Assembly (NCBI GenBank): GCA_907163345.1
Contig: CAJQUN010000052.1
Span: 992,001 to 1,056,000 of the forward strand
DNA: 64,000 bases
Reading direction: 5' to 3'
Origin: Haberlea rhodopensis
Taxonomy: Eukaryota; Streptophyta; Magnoliopsida; Lamiales; Gesneriaceae
Shown here: in pieces, positions 48,894 to 58,919 of the stretch
Numbering within the stretch: position 1 is the stretch's first letter
Layout of the letters: the number at the start of each line of letters is the position of its first letter
The notes under the pieces: generated by a model
The model's input: the letters and a program-made list of their open reading frames with translations, nothing else
Databases searched by the model: none
What the model was told of the DNA's origin: nothing
Translations under genes and position numbers: made by a program

Positions 48894-49051
48894 TTTTTAT
48901 GCATGGTTTGAGGGGGAAATCTTTTTATGCATTACTTGGTAAAACTAGTATGTACTACGCATTTGTTAAGGGAGAGTCTTGTTTACTCATATTTCATGCA
49001 TATTACATCTTCAAATTTATCAAGTTTTGTGATCATCAAAAAGGGGGAGAT
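48894..49051 (+). other. 3' internal end and polypurine tract of an LTR element
   Basis: A non-coding stretch ending in AAAAAGGGGGAGAT directly before the LTR start at 49052. The purine run next to TGTTG is the plus-strand priming site typical of copia-type elements. Confidence 0.7.
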
Positions 49052-50425
49052 TGTTGAGCCTTAAACACATTGATGAGTTTAATGCTTAATTTATTTCCGA
49101 ATTATTTATGAGTTTTGATGATCAACAAAACTTGTGTTTGTTATACTAATGTGTCTACTTAGTGTACAGGAAGAGATGGTAAAAATATTCGATGTTCGAT
49201 GATTTTGGTGTCCATGCGTAGCTAAGAGGATAAGCTACAACTTTGATGGTTACCACAAGTTCGAGAAACAAGATTAGGATGGTTGAAAAGTGGATTGGTT
49301 GAAGAAAATCAAAATATGCAAGGACTGGGCAGATCGCCCCAGGCGATGGTGATCATTGCCCCAGGCGATGGCAGTCAAGAGGGACATCGCCACGCACGTC
49401 GATTGAAGCGACGCCGAGGACCGCGCGCATGGCAAGATCGCCCGAGGCGATGGGTAAAACGCCCGAGGCGATGCAGAGTTCGCTTGAGGCGATGAAGTGA
49501 TCGTTTGAGGCGATGAATATTTCTGAGCAACCGAAGCTACGACATTGATTTTTGGTATCGATCGCCTGAGTTGATCGGGACATCGCATGAGGTGATCAGT
49601 GAAGATTTTGACCGTTGGTGCGTGGCGATGGAGATCGCCCGAGGCGATGGCTGATGCGATCTTGGAGTGATTCAAGCCTTAAGTGTAGCAATGGCTAGTA
49701 GGAGCCTTGGGGGCCTCCTACAATATAAATATGGATGTTTTGGAGCATTTTGAAGACAAGAAACAAGACTATAAACTACAAGAAAGCTTTGCTCAATTGA
49801 AATTCATTCTAGCATTGCAAACTTCATACATTTGTGTTGTCTTGGAGTTTGTAATTTATTTCTTGTGTGAGAGTTTTTGATTCTTCGTGTTGGTACACCG
49901 TGAAGGTGTCATTTGATTTATTGTAAGGTCCTCCAACAACGACGCAAGTTGGAAATTGTATAAGTCATCAACAAGTGAAGTTGGTGCAAGTGTGTGGCTA
50001 TCCTTGGAGCCCTTAAGGCCAAGAAGACTCGTGAAGAGTGTGGGTAACTCGGTAAGAGTTTTGTGTGGCTATCCTTGGAGCCCTTAAGGCCAAGAAGACT
50101 CGAGAAGAGTGTGTTACTCGGGAAGAGTGTGTTGTGGCTAACTTGGAGCCCTTAAGGCCAAGATCAAAGTTATTCTAGTGGAGCCTCGGTTGGAAGTTAT
50201 CTAGCCGGGAAGAGGAGACGTAGGCGATGCATCGCCGAACTTCTATAGCAAATATTTGTGTCATTTACCTCTTTATTTAATTTACGCATTTATTTATTTC
50301 TTCATATTGTTTATTCGTCGATTGACATCAAGTCTTCCGCAGCGCAAACTAGACTTTTTGCAAATTCATTTTAAAACGCTAAAGTAGCCAAGGAACCTCA
50401 TTCACCCCCCTCTTCGGTTCCAACA
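49052..50425 (+). repeat. 3' LTR (copy A) of a copia-type element
   Basis: Starts TGTTGAG after a polypurine tract and ends CAACA (1374 bases). A TATA box (aatataaatatgg, about 49718-49730) is preceded by an array of ATCGCCCGAGGCGAT palindromes (49331-49655). At 49990-50170 three tandem units of about 70 bases carry ttggagcccttaaggccaag. The 5' part of the element is missing. An inverted relative (copy B) lies at 60968-62799. Confidence 0.85.
49331..49655. repeat. Palindrome array ATCGCCCGAGGCGAT in LTR copy A
   Basis: About ten imperfect copies of an inverted repeat ATCGCC-nn-GGCGAT, spaced 20-45 bases, upstream of the LTR TATA box. Several copies are decayed by C-to-T or G-to-A changes. 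Confidence 0.85.
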
Positions 50426-50480
50426 GATATGCTAAAAACAAGGAAAATAATAATTACAATATTCTTGACTAATTTACATA

Positions 50481-51166
50481 CATCAAAGCCTCTATAAATT
50501 AATAATGTTGGGATCATAAAATTTTATTAATTTAGAAAGGTATTAATTAATCAATAAATTAATAATTTATCAATTTGAAGAGTTAAACCGCCTCAATGAA
50601 CTTAAATGAACCAACTTGTGAAGAAGACTTTCATGAGTTTGAAAATATAATTAATGATATCGATTAACGCAATAAAATATATGTCAATCAACTGTTGAAT
50701 TATCCAGGTGAAAATGATGATTTTCAGAGATCTAAAATCTTAGAAGAAATTGTGGCTAGTGTCATTGGGAATCTTGCTGATGATGAAGTTGATGATAACT
50801 CAGTACATTCGATACCAAATCACGCGAACAGAAGAACTCGTAGAGGCAATAAATCTTCACAATTTTTGTTGCATTTCACGACTCCAGAGCTTGCATTGAG
50901 AAAGTTAAATATTGAATCCACTTTCGAGAAAAAACAAACAATATATTACTAAATTGTCCTAGTCATGTTTTCAATTTTAGAGAATTATTAATCTATGATA
51001 CTACTGAGACTATAGATTTATATAAGGGTCTTCCAAAAAATTATTATCTTATTAATTTATCAAAACTACTAATATTTTTTTTTAAACTGGCCCAAGTTCG
51101 GCGGGGAAAAATTTTATTTTAGAGAGGTTATAATTCATCGAGCGTTAATTTAAGAAGATTTTACTG
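50481..51166. mobile_element. Pogo-like (Tc1/mariner) transposon, defective, in copia LTR
   Basis: 686 bases with ends CATCAAAGCCTCTATAAATT and, reversed, CAGTAAAATCTTCTTAAATT, close to the Emigrant/Lemi1 ends CAGTAAAACCTCTATAAATT. A TA duplication flanks it (50479-50480 and 51167-51168). The other LTR of the host copia element (46840-46875, ttacatagctaag) shows the empty site with a single TA, which proves the insertion. Confidence 0.88.
50650..50952 (+). pseudogene. C-terminal remnant of a pogo/jerky-like transposase
   Basis: The frame 50695-50952 reads NYPGENDDFQRSKILEEIV, then LHFTTPELALRKLN and FEKKQTI. The order EDF..E, LLNYPGENE, EEIV, TTPEL, FxKKQTTI is that of the C-terminal end of plant pogo-like transposases. 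The DDE catalytic core and DNA-binding domain are absent. Plus-strand orientation within the transposon. Confidence 0.7.
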
Positions 51167-51232
51167 TAGCTAAGATTGTGATGTTTCCTTAGTTAGGAGA
51201 TTGACTTCCATGTTTAGGATGTTTCCTTAACA

Positions 51233-51479
51233 TCGACAAGTAACCTTAGTCAAATATTCATTTTGATTTATGATTTTTTAAAAGTTTTATTTTCTTCCAA
51301 AATAACATTCAAACATATACAAAAAATAAAAATCAAAAAATTAAAAATATTATATTTCAAAATCATAGTCAAACAATGGTAGTTATGTAAATAATTCCAT
51401 AACTTTATAGCATTTAAGATTGTGTGACTCGAGCGTCCAATGATTTTTTAGAAAGTCAATGACTTGATCATATATATAT
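51233..51479. other. Spacer between two copia elements
   Basis: A/T-rich; ends in a short TA run (51470-51479) at the edge of the next element. Confidence 0.5.
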
Positions 51480-52098
51480 TGTTGGAAAAATGATGCATAT
51501 CGAATTACAATTAAGCATCGGAGATCAAACGAAACAAATCTGTACGTCGGAGTCTATTGGAAGCCGCGATCGATCGCCGTATGTTGGCCGATCAATCGCG
51601 ACTCGAATGAAAAACATGTTGAAACATTCTGCATGGCTCGATCGATTCGGTCAAAGGCGCGATCGATCGCGCCATGCAGAAAGTTGAAATATAAAGGGCT
51701 GCGATCAATCGCGCCCTTTGGCCGATCAATCGCGCCCTGTGTGGATTCAGCAGATTGGTGCATCTCCTAATGTTTCAATGCATTTTTTCATGATTTGGTG
51801 CATCCAAATGGTGTCCTTTGGAGGCACAATTTGATCTAGTATAAATAGAACAATCCTTGGTTGGATTAAATACAGAATTTTTGAGTCTAACATGCATTAG
51901 AGATATCAAAATCTGAAATATTTTGTTCATCTTTTTCCATTCCTCATATTGGGTGCTTTCGAACTTTTGTGGTTTGAGGGTTTGTGAATTGAAATGCTTC
52001 TTTCACAAATCGTAAGTCGTTGTATCTTGGAAGACAAATTGCAATTGAAACCGTTAGCACCAAGGCGGGACAATATTGTCTTAAGTACGGATATTACA
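51480..52098 (+). repeat. 5' LTR of the deleted copia element
   Basis: TGTTGG at the start, ATTACA at the end; TATA box TATAAATAG (about 51840-51848). A cluster of GATCGATC-type palindromes at 51565-51745 lies 95-275 bases upstream of the TATA box. Confidence 0.85.
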
Positions 52099-52212
52099 AA
52101 TCTCGCATCGACTTTCTTCGCAATAATCTATTTCATTTCTCGCTTGCCTTTCATACATAAACATACCAGAAAATATATTGGACAACAATCTTAAGACAAT
52201 ATCAAGCATCAA

Positions 52213-53351
52213 ATGGCTTCTTCGAGTACAACGACGACTCACATTCATCATGGTGAAAGGCCGGAGAAATTCAATGGCAACGACTTCAGGCGGTGTCAAC
52301 AAAAAATGATGTTTTACCTGACAACCATTGGGTTGGCAAGGTTCCTCAATGAGGATGTTCCTACCATTGCGGAGGAAGAAACCGACAACCAAAAGAGGGC
52401 TACCATTGACGCGTGGAATTGAAGTGATTCTTGTATAAAAACTATATATCAATGGACTGGACAACACATTATACAATGTGTATTGTCTAGGTGAATATGG
52501 CCAAAGAACTGTTGAATTCTTTGGAGAAAAAGTATCGATCCGAGGATGCCGACATGAAGAACTGCAAGTGATTATGCACGAAATCCATGGGAAATGAATG
52601 AATCTAAGTGATTCATTCCAAGTTGGCGTAATGATTGAAAAATTACCTCCTTGTTGGAAGGACTTCAAGAATTATTTAAAGCACAAGTGAAAAGAAATGA
52701 CTCTTGAAGACCTTGTGGTTCGTTTAAGAATCGAGGAGGACAATAGAAATTATGCGAGGAAGGCGAGTATGTTCAAAATTAAACCAAGGGCTAACCTTGT
52801 TGAACCAAGAACTGGATCAAAGAGTAAGTTTGACGGTACGGCCTCCAACAATGGCAAGTCAAAAAAGTTCAAAGGGAAATGCTATAAGTGTGGAAAGTCC
52901 AATCACATGGCAAATGAATATCGTAGTAAGGACAATCGTGGGAAAGCAAAAGATATAGTCAATGTGACCGAAGATCGGATATCAAACGACTTAAATGATC
53001 TAATGCTAACCGTGGTAATCTTTGAAGCGAATTTGGTTGACAATCCTATGGAAGTTCATCGATTCCGGTGCAACCCGACATGTATGTTCGGATAAAGCCA
53101 TGTTCTCCAAATATACTCCAATAAGCGGGCGCCAACTCTACATGGGAAACTCCAATACATCTCCGATAGTTGGATTGGGGAAGTTGGTTCTAAAGATGAC
53201 TTCGGGAAAGGAGTTGACTATGATCAATCTCCAACCCATTCCTATGATAAGGTGTGTAGCCTGCAAAAAGGGTAGGATGATAGACAAAAGGCCTTTAAAG
53301 ATTCCTAAGACATATAATGATATGTTGGAGTATATCGGGATACTCTTTTAG
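52213..53351 (+). pseudogene. Copia gag-protease relic
   Basis: Starts ATG at 52213 (MASSSTTTTHIHHGERPEKF). The gag core reads MMFYLTTIGLARFLNEDV, stops at 52422, then continues with MTLEDLVVRLRIEEDNRNYA and a CCHC knuckle CYKCGKSNHMANEY in which the last cysteine is tyrosine (YRS). After a frame change the protease motif appears as DSGATRHVCSDKAM (DTG changed to DSG) and LVLKMTSGKELT. It ends at 53351 where retrotransposon similarity fades. The frame breaks make it non-functional. Confidence 0.85.
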
Positions 53352-53672
53352 AAGATCACCTATGTAAGTGCGAAGTGTGGCCGCTTCAAAGAATGGAAAA
53401 CACTTAGGAAACCAAGCTTGGTCCATGGCCGAAACGGACACAACCGTAAGAAACCAATACGAAAGTTAGAATTGTTATGATGCGGGTTCAATTGTCTTGG
53501 TTTACATCAACGACTAAATAGTTCAAAACTATAAGTTCACTATTAAGTCAAGTAAATCCGATTGAATACCACTACGGAAGGTTCAAGGCCGTAAGCTACC
53601 TCTCCAGATATCATAACAATTCGTTGAAGGCACTCAATTGCATCATGCATTAATTTAATTCATGTGGGGGAT

Positions 53673-54262
53673 TATTGAAAAAATGATGTGTATTGAATTA
53701 CAATTAAGCATCGGAGATCAAACGAAACGAATCCGTACGTCGGAGTCTACTTAATGCCGCGATCGATCGCCGTATATTGGCCGATTGATCGCGACTCGAA
53801 TGAAAAACATGTTGAAAATTTCTGCATGGCGATCACTCCAAGCAGAAAGTTGAAATATAAAGGGTGTGATCGATGGCGCCCTTTGGCCGATCGATCGCAC
53901 CCTGTGTGGGTTCAGCAGATTGGTGCGTCTCCCCATGTTTTAATGCATTTTTTCATGATTTGGTGCATCCAAATAGTGTCATTTGGAGGCACAATTTGAT
54001 CTAGTATAAATAGAACAATCCTTGGTTTGATTAAATACAGAATTTTCGAGTCTAACATGCATTAGAGATATCAGAATCTGAAACATTTTGTTCATCTTTT
54101 ACATTCTTCATATCGATTGATTTCAAACCTTTGTGGTTTGATGATTTGTGAATTGAAATGCTTCTTTCACAAAACGTAAGTCGTTGTATCTTAGGAGACA
54201 AATTGCAATTGAAATCGTTAGCATCAAGACCGGGCAATATTGTCTTAAGGATGGAGATTACA
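53673..54262 (+). repeat. 3' LTR of the deleted copia element
   Basis: Follows the polypurine tract; the first bases are TATTG where the 5' LTR has TGTTG. Palindrome cluster at 53757-53905; TATA box TATAAATAG (about 54004-54012). Ends ATTACA. Confidence 0.85.

Positions 54263-54265
<3 letters not shown>

Positions 54266-54321
<56 letters not shown>
54266..54321. repeat. (TA)n microsatellite
   Basis: About 27 TA units directly after the 3' LTR. Confidence 0.95.
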
Positions 54322-54323
<2 letters not shown>

Positions 54324-55767
54324 CACTACTCTTTTTTAATATAAGAAGGTCCAAATATTAAACAGTGTTTCGCCATTTGGATCTAAGTTTTAATTAGTTA
54401 AGTGAGTGAAAGTCAATAAGGCGCAAAGTTAGCTTTTATAAAAGTTGATAATTAAATTAAGCTTAGTTTGAGGAGGTTTAAATCACAGACAGACTTGTGA
54501 TTTTAATTGAGCAAATACATTTAAATTAATCTCTGAGAATAAAACTTTCAATTTTTGTGAACATGGATTACTTTTCATTTAAGCAACTATTTTCTTACTG
54601 ATTTCCGCAAATTTTTCTGTTGATTTTAATTATTTTTTTTCTACTTTTCAGCCCAAACCAACCCAACCCATATGGAATTCTATTTTTCATTTATTTATTT
54701 TCTTGTATTTTTAGAGTATTAGCTACGTGACCTTTGTGTACATTATAATTTCAATAAATTCATGTGTAAATTAATTAAATTTAGGGTGTGTAAATCATTT
54801 GGAAGAAATTTTAATATCTTTTTATTGTAGTACTTACTTTAAAAGACTTTTCAATCAACATAAAAGATTTTTGGTAAAATAGGATTTTAAATACCAATTT
54901 TTTACATAAATTTCATTTATAGGATTTTTGGATTAAAAAAAAATTCAGAATTGATTTTTGATAATTTCTCAAAAAATTTATATAGATTAACATCTTTATA
55001 AATTGAATGTTATTTACATAGAACCAGAATTTACTAATTCAGTAGATATTGAATTTATAATAGATGGATCTGACGAATTAATAAAGTGAAAAATAGTATC
55101 GTTGGAATGATTTATAAATATTTTAACCCCAATTTCTTTTTTTTAAAAAAGTCAAGTCCTGCCTTCATTTCATCCTTATAAAAAAAAAATTATTATTTTT
55201 TAATATTAATTTTTTTTTTGTGAGGGGTATGCAGGTGCTCCGTGCGCACCCCCTACCTTCGTTCCTGTACTAAAACACGAGTTCTTATCTACTTAGTCAA
55301 TATGTGCATCTGATTTAGTTTTTTTTTTAAAACTTAACCCAGCGTAATTAGAAATATTTTTCAGTATATTTATATTAAGATTGAGAATCAAGGTTCCATT
55401 AGAGGGTGCAGGAAGAAAATATATATAAAAAAAATGACCTAACTAATAATTTATTACATGCAAACTGTAAATCTGCACCTCGTAAAGTGGAAATCAATTA
55501 GTTTGGTGATTGTCTGCCTCAACCATCCATATGAAACATGAAAAGTTAGTTCTATATGTGACAATTCATTGTCATTTAATTAATTTTCATTTGTAGTATA
55601 ATTTTTGTGTGACGTGATAATTAATTTATATTGAATTTAAATGTGTTTTTTTAACTTTTTTAGGACAATTTGCATAATGGTATCTGACTCATAACTACAC
55701 GTAGAAAATCTATGATGGATTTCCAACTTTTGTTTCTCACTAGACATGTTGTATAGTTATACATGGA
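54322..55767. other. A/T-rich spacer
   Basis: No gene or clear element recognised on either strand. Confidence 0.45.
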
Positions 55768-57225
55768 AGATTTATTTAGAGATTAAGTTTGAATATTTTT
55801 CTAGTAAAAAAATGAATATTTAGTTTTAAATCTATAGAATATTGTAAGGCCCTGCTTATGAGAAACAATAATACTCAATTAATACGAGGATTTCGAAATT
55901 TTTTGACAATTAACTCAATGTATTTTGGATCATCCAAATTACACAACAAAGAAATAGATCATCAAACAATAAGTCTCACAACTAACTATAATCATAAAAC
56001 ATCTATCCAATCAAATGACACTGGATGATTATAGAACGACATACATATTACAAATCACGTACGAAATGTAATAGACAAAGGAAACACTATAACTAGTGTA
56101 CTAACTCAACTCGACATTCTAAGCCTTTGACTCAGCAACTCTGACACCTCGAGCTCTCTGACAGCTACACTGACACCTGTTTCCACAGAAATTGCCCCCA
56201 CATGGGGTGAGCATAACAATAAACAGGCAAACGACGAAAACAATTAAACAGGCTCTCGTCACGATCGATAGGCGTGAGTGCCGTGATCGATCGCGACCTG
56301 CAATTTTTCAAAAAACTTTTTCTTCAATGGTGTTTTTCGAACCCAAGCCCAAAATCCAACAAAACCAACACTCACAATACTTCAAAACACTCCACTAAAA
56401 CACATAAAAACACTTAATACATCACAATAACAAAATCCTCAAAAACCCAAAACTTAAATCCATCACAATCCATAAACAATCTTTACAAAAATACAATCAA
56501 AACAAAGATAATCGAGAGCTGGAAAAGATTACTCAACGATTTGCTCGTGAATGTCGCTCCAAAATTGAACTCCATCGAATTTCCATAAAGAACAAGAGGG
56601 AAAGAAGGAAAGGGGGAGGGACGAGAGAAGGAGGAGGAGGAAAGAGGGGGAGCCGGAGAAAAATGATTGAACATCTAGTCCACTTTGTATATATAGTACC
56701 AAGGCTCCAAAAACCCGAGTCTCAAATACTCTCACCAAACTCTTTTGGGTTCAATGATTTACTCCAACTCGATCAAAAATACCTCAAACCTCGATTCCAA
56801 AACCCCCAACTCAAAATCCCGCTACCAACGCGATTCCAAGGTTTACTACACAACCAACATTAAAATCTCAAACTTTGAATCCAACAAATTAAACACCGGA
56901 TAATAATTCCCTAAAATCTCATTTCGGTAATTTTTTCATAATTACCTCAATTAACATCAACTAATAATTATGATTAGATCTGTGATTACTACAATTAAAT
57001 TTCAGACATTACAAATATATTGTAGGATCAAATGATTGTTGCTTCATCAAAAGTTATAGCAAGTGGTAACAAACTATAACTTTTTATTTAGAGATTAAGT
57101 TTGAATATTTTTCTAGTAAAAAATGAATATATCATTTTAAATCTATACAATATATATATTGTATGACCAAATGCTTGTTGTTTCATCCAAAGTTATAGCT
57201 GGTGGCCAAAGTTATAGCTGGTGAT
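55768..57225 (+). repeat. Direct duplication split by a solo LTR
   Basis: The text tttatttagagattaagttt...ttctagtaaaaaatgaatat...aaatctata occurs at 55768-55842 (continuing 57014-57070) and again at 57083-57225. The solo LTR 55843-57013 sits inside the first copy. Confidence 0.8.
55843..57013 (-). mobile_element. Solo LTR with 5-bp target-site duplication (AATAT)
   Basis: 1171 bases starting TGTAAGG and ending CATTACA, flanked by identical AATAT (55838-55842 and 57014-57018). No inner region follows on either side, so it is a solo LTR left by recombination. A minus-strand TATA box (about 56685-56693) and a purine run (56580-56655) suggest minus orientation. Two GATCGAT(C) palindromes at 56262-56292. 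Family not identified; probably gypsy. Confidence 0.85.
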
Positions 57226-57961
57226 AACTAGGTGGACTCACCCTTTGGCAAGGGGGCAAATGTCCTCACATGCAAAAAAATTTAAATTAACTTAACAAAA
57301 TAATAGAAAAAACTGCATTTTACACCCAATAATTACAATTTATCTCTAAAATATTTTGCCCCCTATAAAATTATATTTTGACCTCTTAAAATTTTTTTTT
57401 GCTATGCATATTTTATTTTATTATTTTTGCCTCACCCTTCCCAAAATTCTTGCTTCCACCATTACTGGTAAAATACAACTTAAATCTTTTAAACCGTACA
57501 ACAGCTCAAACATCACGGTTCGATCATCCTAATGACAATGACAATTCTCTATTATTGTATGTGGCTCTTGATGAACAGAAAAAAAATCCATTCCAATGAT
57601 CACATATAGAGACTGGTGAGTCGTGATACGCTGTGAAAAGTGGATACGACGTTGGACGCAATAAATTTGGTGAATTTAAAACACTTGAAAAAGGTTAAAC
57701 TTTAAAGTGACAATGTTTATTAAATACCAATATAGATTGTGGATGATATAAAAGATCATTTGAGTGATGCGTAATGATTTTCACATGCATGGAAGTTCTA
57801 TATTGTAGTTTTACCGACCGAGGTTTTTTTTTTTGGTGGACTAATATAAAAGTAATGTGAATTTGTAATTTATCTTAGGGGAAATACATTAAAACAGTCA
57901 TGTAGTTTGAGTCCATTCTTGATTCAGTTCCTAAAATTTTCAGTGTCACGATTCAGTTCCT
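57226..57961. other. Spacer with GGGGCAAAAT-type repeat text
   Basis: 57240-57460 has gcaagggggcaaatgtcctc and ttttgccccctataaaatta, similar in kind to the insert in the SINE at 11700-11910 and to 42840-42920. No gene. Confidence 0.4.
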
Positions 57962-58225
57962 AAAGTTTATAAAGGGTAAATTGTATAAATCCTCCTTTGT
58001 TATAGTATATATGCATGAAACCCTCGTGTGTTAACAATATAGACCAAAAAAAACCCTCTGTTTTCTTAAACTCTACATGAAACCCCCCATGTGTTATAAA
58101 AAAGGCAAAAAAACCCCTCATATTTTGAAACTTTGCACTGAACCCCCTCATGTTAAACAAAATAGGCAAAAAACCCCTATACTTTCTTAAATCCTGCACA
58201 AAACCCACTCTAATTTTTAAATATA
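57962..58225. repeat. AAACCCCTCATGT minisatellite, about 62-bp period
   Basis: Four imperfect units with starts near 57985, 58017, 58080 and 58140; each is itself two half-units of about 31 bases beginning AAACCC. It abuts the gypsy pol relic at about 58225. Confidence 0.75.
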
Positions 58226-58919
58226 TAGATTTTATTCTCGGACCCAAAATGCCTCCTCTTCTGCTTAATTGCCCGAGCATTAGGATCAACATTTAGATGG
58301 TGGTCGGCAATTTCTGGCCTGATCCCGACTAGATCAGCGGTACTCCAAGTGAACACATCCACATCCTGATTCAAGCAATCAATCACCTTTCTTTGTAATT
58401 CTGGATCTAACTGAGAACCCACCCCCGTGGTCTTAGCCGTGTGGCCTAGTTCAATTGTGAGAAATTCCTCCACGGGAACCACTCATTCTTCAATCTCATC
58501 AAGCTTTTCTCGTTTTCCCTTACCATTATCTCATCGTTCATCATCCCCTTTCCTCTGTCTCTTTTCCTGCCTCAACTCCTGCACATAACATTCCCTCGAT
58601 GAACTTTGATCTTCTCGTACTTTTCCAACTTCCTCACCTATTGGAAATTTCATCGTCAGGTGGTAAGTAGACGCCACTGCATGAAAAGCAGCTAAAGCTG
58701 GCCGACCTAGAATATTATGTTGTACGATGAAGGAGCATCTACGATGAGAAAGTTGATAATATTAGTCTTCGTCCTTGGTTCCTCACCCAAGGTAACTGGC
58801 AAAGAAACTTGCCCTACCGGACTTACCACCTCCCCTACGAATCCATGAAGAGAAGTATTCACATTCTGTATGGTTATGCTCCATAATTCCATCTGGGTCA
58901 ACGTACTTAGAAGAAACAC
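58226..58919 (-). pseudogene. Gypsy protease end and reverse transcriptase start, broken
   Basis: 58919-58640 reads QVSLPVTLGEEPRTKTNIIN, APSSYNIIF and, after a frame change, GRPALAAFHAVASTYHLTMKF, the C-terminal part of a Tat-type aspartic protease. 58482-58226 reads LDPELQRKVIDCLNQDVDVF, TWSTADLVGIRPEIADHHLN and KQKRRHFG, the stretch just before the reverse transcriptase. The polymerase itself is missing. Confidence 0.85.

Larger units (their letters stand above)
46732..51232 (-). mobile_element. Old copia element, antisense, with several later insertions
   Basis: On the minus strand: 5' LTR remnant (51232-50426, interrupted), a lost middle part, reverse transcriptase and RNase H relics (48530-46925), a polypurine tract (about 46922-46909, TTGCGGGGTG) and the 3' LTR (46908-46732). 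Both LTRs begin TGTTAAGGAAACAT on the minus strand and share ctaatttacata and gacttccatgt text. Inserted into it are a 283-base GC-rich MITE (47970-48252), a GACACGG element (48532-48893), the 3' end of another LTR element (48894-50425) and a pogo-like transposon (50481-51166). No flanking target duplication was found; the left edge is tentative. Confidence 0.75.
51480..54262 (+). mobile_element. Internally deleted copia element with two LTRs
   Basis: 5' LTR 51480-52098, inner part 52099-53672, 3' LTR 53673-54262. The LTRs are alike over their full length except a small gap in the 3' copy. The inner part encodes only gag, a zinc knuckle and the start of the protease, and ends in a polypurine tract (about 53664-53672, gtgggggat). 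Integrase, reverse transcriptase and RNase H are lacking, so movement would need enzymes from another copy. Both sides adjoin TA-rich sequence, which hides any target duplication. Confidence 0.85.

Noticed and set aside
54052..54354. Frames with long YIYIYI tracts
   Set aside because: They translate the TA microsatellite.
57960..58292. 110-residue frame with repeated RGFF/GGF motifs
   Set aside because: It is a translation of the 62-bp minisatellite running into gypsy sequence.
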